Source: Bicyclus anynana
Taxonomy: Eukaryota > Arthropoda > Insecta > Lepidoptera > Nymphalidae
Length of the DNA: 64,000 nucleotides
Direction: 5' to 3'
Assembly: GCF_947172395.1 (NCBI RefSeq)
Contig: NC_069106.1
Coordinates: 7,440,001 to 7,504,000, forward strand
Both the position numbers and the translations under genes were made by a program. Under the pieces are notes generated by a model. The model made no database searches, had not been told where the DNA came from, and saw only the letters and a list, made by a program, of their open reading frames with translations. Of the stretch, positions 55,524-64,000 are shown piece by piece. Every line of letters begins with the position of its first letter. Positions within the stretch are counted from its first letter, which is position 1.

Positions 55524-56355
55524 ACCCAGAATAGCTAAAGCTAAATCTGCCTTTCAAAGCTAGTTTCTAGGTCACCTAATGTATTCTATACCAACCTTTC
55601 ATCTAGACTTCACAAGTGTTTAATCTAGCGTGAAGATACTCCTTCGTATTGTTTAGAGTTTAACAGTTGCCGAAATATTGAATATATAAATCTTTTGTAT
55701 TTTTCACCGACTTCAAAGAAAGGAGGAGGTTATCAATTCGTCGGAATCTTTTTTTTTTACCGATTACTCGAAGGCGCCTGAACCATGCGTATCACAACAA
55801 ATTAAAAAATAAAACAATACAACTGACTTCAAAATTATAAAAATGGTTTTACTAAACTAAAAAGCAAAAAATAACATCATATGTGCTACCTTCTCAGTTT
55901 GCTCAGTGCGATCAGTTTGAAGGCGGTACCAAGTTAGTGCTGTAGTAATTAAAGCTGTTTCTGAAAAAACTGTCTGAAAATCCTAAATCTTTATGATTTA
56001 ATGTAGAGGACAATGTGAGCTTTAAATCATTGGAGCAACAGCATATGTTTGTATTTTTAGTCAATTCTCTATTTTCGGATTTCGGAGAAAAACGCGTTTC
56101 AATTTTTTTTTGGATTTTTCAAAAACAGTAGGAGGTGGAAACCCGCCAATCTACAGTTAACATCTTTGTCATACATGTCCCCCTAACGCTATATGAAGTC
56201 AAACTTTTTCTTGAAATTGTCCTGACCCTAAATAACAGATTGACTGAACTATTTTCTTTGACAAGAATTACAAAACAATCTTTAGCGTAAGCAGTGTTTT
56301 ATGCCTAAAATAAGTGCATGCCACCGACAGAAAGCATGCTACTTTTAGTTATTTA
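55524..56355. other. Repeat remnants
   Basis: No gene. 55705-55765 has the dispersed GACTTCAAAGAAAGGAGGAGG motif; 55870-55990 looks like an old dispersed repeat. Confidence 0.35.
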
Positions 56356-56891
56356 TAGAGATGCGCCGAGTAACACTTTTGCCGAATAACGAGTACCGAG
56401 TTTTACTCGGTTCAAATTTTTTTCAACCGAGTACACGGCCAAGTAACTCGGTTCAATCAAATTCCCATTTCGCGCGCGTGAACAAGTATTAATTCAATTC
56501 AATTCAATTCAAAATTGTTTTTTTCAAGTAAGCTTAGTTCACAAGCACTTTTGAAACGTCAAGTTTGACTATTCTATATGTAGTGACTCTACCACCAGCT
56601 CAGAAGGCGCAGTCTCCTGTTGAGAAGAGCGACGGGAAACTTAACAGTTGCTCTTTTAAATCTTTTATTTTAATTTTATTTAAATTTAATTGAGATTTTC
56701 AAAGATTTCCTAAATGACTAATAAATACTTTTTGATTAACACTGTTGTTTTAATTATATGTACCTAAATAATGCTTTTCGTAAACAAGGTATACTCGGCA
56801 TTCACCGACCGAGTTATTCGGCCGAGTACGAGTATCAAAAACTCCGCCGAGTACGCCGAGTACCGAGTATCAAGTACTCGGCCCATCTCTA
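56356..56891. mobile_element. hAT-type element with CCGAGT subterminal repeats
   Basis: Ends TAGAGATGCGCCGAGTA and TACTCGGCCCATCTCTA, flanked by GTTATTTA on both sides (56348-56355, 56892-56899), an exact 8 bp duplication. Many CCGAGT/ACTCGG hexamers cluster near both ends, as expected of transposase sites. 536 bases, non-coding; it hosts a LINE-J 3' end. Confidence 0.88.
56488..56665 (-). mobile_element. LINE-J 3' end nested in the hAT-type element
   Basis: Minus-strand GAGCAACTGTTAAGTTTCCC, TGGTGGTAGAGTCACTAC, AAGTGCTTGTGAACTAAGC and a TTGAATTGAATTGAATTGAA tail. Confidence 0.8.
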
Positions 56892-56899
56892 GTTATTTA

Positions 56900-57193
56900 T
56901 AACCTATGTAGTAGCATACCTCAAGGCGATACTATAACGTATTAAGAGGGTACGCGTTAGGGCGTGGACAGGGGAGGTTAAGGTGCGATATATCAAGCGG
57001 GGTGTAAGATATGGGGTAGGTATTCCAAACGTGCATACGCCATCTGGTTATGAGGTTTACGTAATAATTTATACCTTGTATTTGTGAAGGGTGAGGGGTG
57101 TGTGGTTGTGCCTTAATATGGATTTAACGATTTTTTGTTTAAAATTAATTTTGTTGTAAGAAAAAAATATTGCTTTTTTTGTTATTGATAACT
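56900..57193. other. Unassigned spacer
   Basis: No gene or recognised repeat. Confidence 0.3.
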
Positions 57194-57404
57194 AGCGGAC
57201 GCCCGCGATTTCGTCTGCGTTAAATTTAGTTTTTCACAAATCCCTCGGGAACAATGGATTTTTTCGGGATTTAAAGTAGCCTATGTAAAAATCTATTTCC
57301 ATTCCAAATATCAGCCGAATCGGTTCAATAGTTGCGGCAATAAAAAGTAACAAACATGCAAAAATTCATACAAACTTTCACGTTTATAATATTAGTAGGA
57401 TTTT
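57194..57404 (-). mobile_element. Helitron-like element, complete
   Basis: ACTAGCGGACGCCCGCGATT at the left (inverse CTAG|T end) and CGTTTATAATATTAGTAGGA at the right. Confidence 0.75.
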
Positions 57405-57576
57405 GTTACAAAATTACAAAAAATCGCACTAACAAAAAAATTGACTCACTTCTAGGAGGCGCCATAAAACAAGATAAACTTAAGCTTATTTGGCATAGCA
57501 CTGCGTTTAAATTGATCAATAGAAATACTTAGGTATTAATTACATAGGTACGATATTTTTTTTCGCTTTTTCCGAC
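57405..57576. other. Short spacer
   Basis: Nothing recognised. Confidence 0.3.
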
Positions 57577-57897
57577 TTTTTTTTTTTTTTTTTTTTTTTA
57601 TTCTGTACAAGTTAGCCCTTGACTACAATCTCACCTGATGGTAAGTGATGATGCAGTCTAAGATGGACTTTTTTTTTTTTTTTTATTCTGTACAAGTTAG
57701 CCCTTGACTACAATCTCACCTGATGGTAAGTGATGATGCAGTCTAAGATGGAAGCGGGCTAACTTGTTAGGAGGAGGATGAAAATCCACACTCCTTTCGG
57801 TTTCTACACGACATCGTACCGGAACGCTAAATCGCTTGGCGGTACGTCTTTGTCGGTAGGGTGGTAACTAGCCACGGCTGAAGCCTCCCACCAGCCA
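57577..57897 (-). mobile_element. SINE-A with duplicated tail
   Basis: The tail (poly-T, then ATTCTGTACAAGTTAGCCCT to CAGTCTAAGATGGA) occurs twice, at about 57577-57666 and 57668-57753. The second continues into the body up to CCCACCAGCC. The tRNA-like head is missing. Confidence 0.82.
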
Positions 57898-58176
57898 AAA
57901 AGGAAGAGATTCTACATTCAACTGCATCTTTGAAGTCGGTTCAAGTTTTTTTTTTATTTTTCAAACACTTTTATTTTTCTGTTTTTAGTGTGTCCTAGCA
58001 TAGTAAGTTTACTTATTTTAGTTATTTTGTTTTTAATCGATTTCAAAGATGAATCAAGGAAGACGGTTCAATGTTTTTGTTAAAAAAAAATTATTTGCAT
58101 TAGAACTTCAACTAATAGGACTTCAACTTGAACCTATTCATTGTATACAGAATGATCATAGACAATTGCAAGACTA
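57898..58176. other. Dispersed motif and spacer
   Basis: GAAGTCGGTTCAAG near 57930 is the dispersed motif seen at 52385 and 55705. No gene. Confidence 0.3.
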
Positions 58177-58544
58177 TCTATACTTATAATAAATCTGTAG
58201 AGTGGTCAATTGTGTACATGAAATATTTCCAAAATAACTATCAGGAGGTGATTAGTGATCGATACTGATGCCAAAAATGCAATCAGTAAAATTTTTGTCT
58301 GTCTGTCTGTATGTTCGTTATAGAAACAAAAACTACTCAACGGATTTTAACAAAACTTGGTACAATTATTCTTCATACTCCGGGACAGGTTGTAGTATAC
58401 TTTTCATCACGCTACGATCAATAGGAGCAGAGCAGTGAAGGGAAATGTTGGGAAAACGGGAGGAGTTCCATTTTTACAGCGATACTACTGTAAGGGCTGG
58501 ATTAAAGAGGTCTAAGGGCGGACGAAGTCGCGGGCGTCCGCTAG
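58177..58544 (+). mobile_element. Helitron-like element, complete (368 bp)
   Basis: Starts TCTATACTTATAATAAATCT after A and ends GCGGACGAAGTCGCGGGCGTCCGCTAG before T, with the GC-rich 7 bp terminal hairpin. Insertion between A and T without duplication is the Helitron pattern. Interior has (TGTC)n and CAACGGATTTTAACAAAAC. Non-coding. Confidence 0.82.
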
Positions 58545-60061
58545 TCTTCAATAAAAACCCTTTCAAATACAAACACCAAACAGCAATAAAACCAGTAGGT
58601 ATGTAGTTAGGAATGTATCCAGCTTTTTGGCATAATTTCGTCGTATGTATGCCTCAAACCATTACGTTCAGTAGAGAGCCGTTTATAGGATAACTGCAAA
58701 TCTATAGCTTATTGTTGTTCACCGATGAGCCTGTGAATAGTGGAATTACTGTTTTATTATGTTAAATAGGGTAAACTACCCTATTATCGACCCATTGGAT
58801 GAAACCTATAAAGTTTTGTGTTTTAATTAAGCAGTTATTACAATAATTTAATCGTTAATTTATCGTTAACATAATTTTGTTATTACAGGGTAGATTTGTT
58901 ATTAAGATGACATCGTATAACCTAATTGAAGCATAAGTAGTAAATCATTATCAGTTAGACGGCCTTCCTGGCGACGTACTCGTATAAAATGGGGTATAAA
59001 AAGGACGAAATAAGAAACTAATTCAGATAGTAATCCAGAAGTGCATAGGTTCGAAAATGGTCACGATAGAGCCGTGGTCGCATCTACCTACATAGGCTAC
59101 ATGGTAGGTATACCTACTAGGTATTAGTTAGTTTAGGTTAGGTGTTTCTGACTTATACACAGACGGTATACAGTCAAGGCTCGATCCAGCAATTCCGACG
59201 CGCTATGTATAATTTTTGCCGCCCTTTCCATACACCCAAAATACTTATTTTTAGGGTTCCAAACATAATTATGTACGTACAAAACCCTTATAAGATCTCC
59301 CAAAGGTCTATCTGTCACAGTCAATTTATTTCCGAATATACTGGACCAATTAAGTTAAGATTTAGTACACATATCCTGTGACGCAAAGATAAAATAAGTC
59401 TGCTGAGGAGTAAGTAAATTTTGCCACTATATGCACTTCTCGATTTCTATCTGAATTCTTCTTTTAGGCTTCGCCGTAGTCCTGTAAAAATAAATATATA
59501 CAATAGTACAAAATCTTTGACAGGGGGGTGAAATTTCTTAGAAGAAAAAAATGCTCTTAATTTCCCAGGATCCGAACCTTCAGACTTAATGATTTGATGC
59601 TACATAGGCCAACCACTGATCCACGAGTAAGTATACAGGATGTTTATCGAGCTATCCAAATCCCCCACTCTTAACCACCCGGGAACACTCAGCATAATGT
59701 AATGGCTGAAAAGCCATTATCTGAATACAGTAAGGCTGTAAAGCCGGCCGCGCGGTGCAAGAGGCTCAAGTTTATTTCTTTCGGCCCATTATGTAAATAA
59801 AGTGGTAATTTTGATAATATTGCGATGTAAAAAAGGCTTTTACGGAAGTTAGTGTTCAGGTGCGGCAAGTAGAAATTAGTGAAGAAAGACGTAATTTTAA
59901 TTTTGCCATGTAAAAACAACATACCGGTCAACTAGAGAATTTCCTCCTTTTTGATTCTATCCTAGTCGATTAAAAAAGGCTTCTATGGAAGTTAGCATTC
60001 ACGTACTGTACGTATAAATTAATCATACTCATTTCTTCTTCCCTGGCTTGGTCCAAAATCA
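58545..60061. other. Long unassigned stretch
   Basis: No gene supported. 59570-59625 on the minus strand has worn tRNA-like boxes (GGTTCGGATCC). 59240-59310 has a TTTTTAGGGTTCC remnant. Remaining frames are featureless. Confidence 0.3.
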
Positions 60062-60122
60062 AAGTAAAGATTCATTTATTTGAAGAAGGCTTAGTTTACT
60101 AGCACTTTTAGTACTTCAGGTT
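60062..60122 (-). mobile_element. LINE-J 3' end fragment
   Basis: TTATTTGAAGAAGGCTTAGT and ACTAGCACTTTTAGTACTTC, inverted and short. Confidence 0.5.
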
Positions 60123-60354
60123 ATGCTATTATGGTGATATGTAAAGTCGAAAACTTAAAATTAAGGATTACGAGGGTTCCAAACGCATCTTTATCCGTGA
60201 AGAGCTGAGAACATACCAGGGTTTCTTGTTTTTGTTTACATTTTCAATATTATCTAAAACTAATTACAAGTATCCAGCAGCTATATAGAGAGACAGGAAG
60301 TTAGATTTCTGGTACGGTACGTATAAGTTAAAAAAAAATGTAGAGGTAGGCTCA
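60123..60354. other. Spacer
   Basis: No gene or recognised repeat. Confidence 0.3.
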
Positions 60355-60695
60355 AAGTCACTCAGCAGGCGATGGAGCGAGCTATGCTTGGAGTTTCTCT
60401 GCGTAATCGAATTATAAATGAGGAGATCCGCAGACGAACCAAAGTCACTGCATAGTTCAGCGAGTCGCGAAGCTGAAGTGGCAGTGGGCAGGCCACATAG
60501 TTCGAAGAGCCGATGGACGTTGGGGTCCCAAGATGCTGGAATAGCGACCCCACATCGGAAAACGCAGTGTTGGTCGCAGCGGATTGCAGGAAGCTGCTGG
60601 ATGCTGGCGGTTCAAGTTGTGCTTGGAGGTCCATGCAAGAGACCCATGTCCAGCAGTGGACGTCCATCGGCTGATAATGATGATGATGATGAGGT
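60355..60695 (+). mobile_element. RTE-type LINE 3' end
   Basis: QRAMERAMLGVSLRNRI-type start (CAGGCGATGGAGCGAGCTAT), EEIRRRTKVT, frameshift at CTGCATAG, then GRPHSSKSRWTLGSQDAG and the QWTSIG end with a (GAT)n tail. The longest RTE piece here. Confidence 0.85.
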
Positions 60696-60744
60696 ATAAA
60701 TTAGTCATAGATGTTTTCCTCCTTGCCTCCTTGGTCCAAAGTCT

Positions 60745-60935
60745 AGCTTATTTGTTTGTTTGTTTGCATTGAATAAGCTCCGAAACTACTGAACCGATTT
60801 GAAAAATCCTTTCACTATTGGGAAGCTATACTATTCCCGAGTGCTACAAGATATATTTTATCCCCATATTCCCAAGGGAATGGGAACCACGCGCGTAAAA
60901 CCACGTGGCGTCTGCTATAGTAAAATGTATAAATA
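60745..60935 (+). mobile_element. Helitron-like element, 5' end lost
   Basis: TTTGTTTGTTTGTTTGCATT, AACTACTGAACCGATTTG, TATTTTATCCCCATATTCC and the end ACCACGTGGCGTCTGCTATAG. Confidence 0.7.
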
Positions 60936-61769
60936 AATAATTCAATTCCAACATAGAATACCGTTATCGCTTTTCCACTTCCACTTACGTTCCTTTAACA
61001 ATGCAAATGGAAAACTTTTTATTTGAAGAAAACCTTTGTGAAGGTGATTTCCAATTCGCTATAGAAACTTCCATTGCAATAAAATCTTATACGCCTACGT
61101 TTCTATGCAAAATTGAAGTAGGGTGTGGGGTTATTCCGTGGGCAATCGATATTTTTATCACGATGATATCACGTGATATTTTAAATTTATCCTAATACTA
61201 GAGCATGCTTGCGACTTCTTCCGCGAGTATATCAGTGTAAACTTTTATCACCTTTTATCACCTGATAGCCAACATATAGTAGATTATCTACTTATTAGCC
61301 AACATATAGTAGATTTTGCTATTTATTTATATACTTTAATTTTTATTGTAATTGTGTCATTTCTTTTTTGTTTTTTTATTTTTTATTTCATTATTTTCTT
61401 TTCTTTGTATAAAAGCACTTTGTTGTTTGTTTGTAATTTAATTTGAATATCATTTTTATCAGCCCCATCTACATTTTGTATAATTACTCGTGGATAGAGA
61501 TGTGGGTTGTGTATGTAAACTATTTGTTTTTAAATTTACTTTAAGTTTTGTAATATATATTATTGTACACAACTGTTTTCGATCCCAAATAAATAAAATT
61601 AAATAAAATAAAAATCTGCTGTACTAGTACTATAAAAAACATTATGACGTTTATGCAGATTCTACATACCTATTTCACTCCCTTCAATTTATTTTTAGCG
61701 CGATGAAGTAGCCTTTGATATGTGCCAGAGTGCAATCCATGTTTATAACAAAATATAAGAAACGATACG
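60936..61769. other. AT-rich spacer with small direct repeat
   Basis: No gene supported. AGCCAACATATAGTAGATT is repeated at about 61267 and 61298. 61440-61612 resembles the 3' end of a LINE (AAATAAATAAAATTAAATAA tail). Confidence 0.35.
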
Positions 61770-62043
61770 TGATAGCGGAATAGCCGAGTTCGAACCCGGT
61801 CTGGGGCATGCACCTCCAACTTTTCAGTTGTGTGCATTTTAAGAAATTAAATATCATGGTCTCAAATGGTGAAGGAAAACAGCGTGAAAAAACCTGCATG
61901 CCTGAGAATTTTCTTAATTCTTTGCGTGTGTGAAGTCTGCAAATCCGCATTGGGCCAGCGGGGTGGATTATTGGCCTACTCTCGTACTAAGAGGAGACTC
62001 GAGCTCAGCAGTGAGTCGAATATGGGTTGATAACGAATGAACG
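61770..62043 (+). mobile_element. SINE-B, head partly lost
   Basis: Starts in the worn head (GATAGCGGAATAGCCGAGTT), B box TTCGAACCCGG, body and ATGGGTTGATAACGA end. Confidence 0.78.
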
Positions 62044-62486
62044 ACGATAAGAAACAGACAGATATGGTTTTTCACTTAATAACAAATAATCGTCTATTAT
62101 TAGACATTATAAAAAGGAGCACATCCTATATACCCTGCCTTGTCAATCTAAATATAAAATTGAAAGTCACAAAGCGAACGTTCACAGAATAGCATCACAC
62201 AATACAGTTGAAAAGTTTGATTTTCGATTTGGATCCTCGTAGCGGAGCAATTGTCGCGATCGCTCGATCGTATCGCCTGATCGCCGGGGAAATCACCAGA
62301 CATGCAAATCTAACGGCACCCTTCGATCTACTGCAGCCTGGATGTGGTATCTGCTTACTTCAGTACTCTGTACACTTTTGTAATGGCACAAAAGTACACC
62401 AGAAAGACCCAGAACCACTAGAACTTCTGAGCTCCCTCAATCTTTCTATCTGTGATTGTACACTTAAACACACTTCAATATACGTA
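62044..62486. other. Non-repetitive stretch
   Basis: No gene supported; the 110-codon frame 62208-62540 has no recognised domain and runs into the next SINE-B. 62225-62345 is GC-richer (GCGATCGCTCGATCGTATCG). Confidence 0.3.
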
Positions 62487-62670
62487 TCATTATCAACCCA
62501 TATTCGATTCGACTCACTGCTGAGCTCGAGTCTCCTCTGAGAATGAGAAGGGTTAGGCCAATAGTCCACCATGCTGGCCCAATGCGGATTGGCAGACTTC
62601 ACACACGCAGAGAATTAAGAAATTTTTCTGCGATGCAGGTTTCCTCACTATGTTTACCTTCACCGTTAAT
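62487..62670 (-). mobile_element. SINE-B, head missing
   Basis: Minus-strand body from AACGGTGAAGGTAAACATAG to GGGTTGATAATGATACG; the tRNA-like half is gone. Confidence 0.8.
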
Positions 62671-62686
62671 ATACGTATATAACTAT

Positions 62687-62726
62687 TTAATTATATGTAT
62701 ACACTTCAGTGTATACATATAATTAA
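62687..62726. repeat. Perfect hairpin, 19 bp arms, TC loop
   Basis: Arms 62687-62705 and 62708-62726. Begins and ends with TTAA. The two-base loop makes it a near-continuous palindrome. Confidence 0.93.
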
Positions 62727-63312
62727 CCTTGTAACCTTGTGTTACAAATCCATCAATTACAGGTACACTCATTATTTATGTTATTGTCGAGGGGAGGTAT
62801 GGTGTAAATAAGAGGGTATTTGATAACTTGAGCTCAGTTGTTTCCTAGACAGCGTGGACACCGTCACGCTTCACCCAGGGTCACAAGTCCTGGGGCCTGC
62901 TCGAGGTGTTTCCTCTACCACAAAATAATGGTACATTCTGTGTCACTGCTACGCACGTCTACGTCTTGGCTCTTGGATATGGTTTCTATTGACTTCGGCG
63001 CTTCATAAACAGTACACTGCAACATAAAGAACTGAACTCTGCTAGGTTCGATGTTTTGTACACTTCTATGCAGTTTGTAGGTATACTTCCGTGACGTAAC
63101 CTAAAGTTATGGGTTTTTATTATATTGTCCGATCTAGTATACGAATGGTTTAGCTCTGTAGACATCGTTTGAATGGAAAACGCTGCAATGAGCACCAAAT
63201 TAGATTGCTTTCTGAGCTTTTTGATGTTCTATTTGGCAACGTTCTGTCTACTTTGCTACCGTGAGGTCCTGGGTTCAGGGTCAGAGAGAATGTATGCCGC
63301 CACGCACCATTA
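62727..63312. other. Unassigned spacer
   Basis: No gene supported. 62840-62930 is moderately GC-rich and repeat-like. Confidence 0.3.
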
Positions 63313-63499
63313 TCTATACTAATATTATAAAGTTGTTTGTTTGATTGAACGCGCTAATCTCAGGAACTACTGGTCCGAATTGAAAAATTCTTTCAGTGTT
63401 AGATAGCCCATTTATCGAGGAAGGCTATAGGCTATATTTTATCTCTGTATTCTTACGGGAACGGGAACCACGTGCGTGAAACCGCGCGGCATCTACTAG
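63313..63499 (+). mobile_element. Helitron-like element, complete (187 bp)
   Basis: Starts TCTATACTAATATTATAAAG after A and ends ACCGCGCGGCATCTACTAG before T. TATTTTATCTCTGTATTC in the middle. A compact complete copy without target duplication. Confidence 0.8.
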
Positions 63500-64000
63500 T
63501 TGTGCGAATAAAAAGGCATAAGGGCATGAAGCATATGAGGCTTAATACTTACTATTCATGTTGATGGATACAAGATGGTACTTTGTAGGATATTTTGCAG
63601 AGCATGCAAGGTATGCAACATTGCATGCCCTGCAAAGTCGCGTAAAGTAAAGTAAAGTTTACTATAAAATAAATGACTTTTTGACCGAAATTAATAAATC
63701 CGTCTCTTTACCATAATACGGGGGTATTGCAGGTAGCTTATAGAGGGTATAGCCTTTCCTAGGATTCCATTATAATAATTATATAATGACATTTAATTTA
63801 TGACAATTATTTTTCATATAATGAAAATGTAACTTATATGAATTAAATGAAATAAATGATGTGTTGCTCTGTTTATAGTATGGTTTTCATTTACCATCCG
63901 ATGGTTACTTGGTCCGATAATTATTGCTATACAAAAAAAAACTAAAGTATTTTTAATACTAAATATTCGAATTAAAACAACGTCGCATAAACTGTCTGCT
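63500..64000. other. AT-rich window end
   Basis: No gene. GCATGCAAGGTATGCAACAT and TTGCATGCCCTGCAAAG near 63602-63635 form a loose inverted repeat. Otherwise AT-rich. Confidence 0.3.

Noticed and set aside
62208..62540. 110-codon frame
   Set aside because: Runs into a SINE-B and has no recognisable domain.
4641..64000. bagpipe or another NK-cluster homeobox neighbour
   Set aside because: I looked for a second WFQNRR-type motif in the reading frames and found none apart from tinman.

Overview
The window looks like butterfly or moth (Lepidoptera) nuclear DNA. It is AT-rich and repeat-dense: tRNA-derived SINEs, RTE-type LINE 3' ends, Helitron-like elements ending in hairpin plus CTAGT, and (GAT)n tails typical of lepidopteran genomes. 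Genes are sparse and have introns. No prokaryotic gene organisation, CRISPR array or rRNA is present. Family names for repeats rest on recognition of ends and motifs, not on a database search.

Two protein genes can be supported. (1) 2160-4491, + strand: a two-exon NK-2 class homeobox gene, almost certainly tinman. It has an N-terminal TN motif, a complete 60-residue homeodomain with Tyr54, and a 1.2 kb intron. (2) 19749-18246, - strand: a two-exon Mpv17/PMP22-family membrane protein. Its first exon carries a +1 frameshift in a run of seven T (coding strand), so it is either an assembly indel or a recently broken gene. A partial duplicate of its second exon lies at 17583-17790, between RTE fragments.

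Layout: 1-2000 repeats and tinman upstream DNA; 2160-4491 tinman; 4500-17400 repeat mosaic; 17390-20270 Mpv17-like gene, its duplicated exon and repeats; 20447-26033 a 5.6 kb near-perfect palindrome; 26037-38150 mosaic with several non-repetitive stretches rich in homeodomain-type motifs; 38153-44932 a 6.78 kb LTR-like but apparently non-coding insertion holding two tandem arrays; 44933-64000 mosaic with a well-preserved hAT-type element, Helitron-like elements and SINEs.

The most striking structure is the palindrome. Its geometry is that of a 2,792 bp non-autonomous element (18 bp imperfect terminal inverted repeats, 3 bp target duplications) into which a second copy of the same length has inserted in reverse, 74 bp from its own end. 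Outer target duplication TTA, inner TCA. The second is the LTR-like insertion with identical 307 bp direct repeats and a GTAT duplication, which splits an older Helitron-like copy. A third pattern is a set of sequence-unrelated, perfect short-loop hairpins (15-23 bp arms), two of them side by side with the same TTCT loop.

Repeat names used below: SINE-A (head GCCTCCGTGGCGCAGTGG, B box GGTTCGATCCC), SINE-B (head AGCCCAGTGGATATGACC, B box GGTTCGAATCC), SINE-C (head TAGCTCAACGGTAAGAG), RTE (LINE 3' ends coding for a WQWAGHI peptide), LINE-J (LINE 3' ends with GTGCTTGTAAAC), Helitron-like (5' TCTATACT, 3' CTAG|T).
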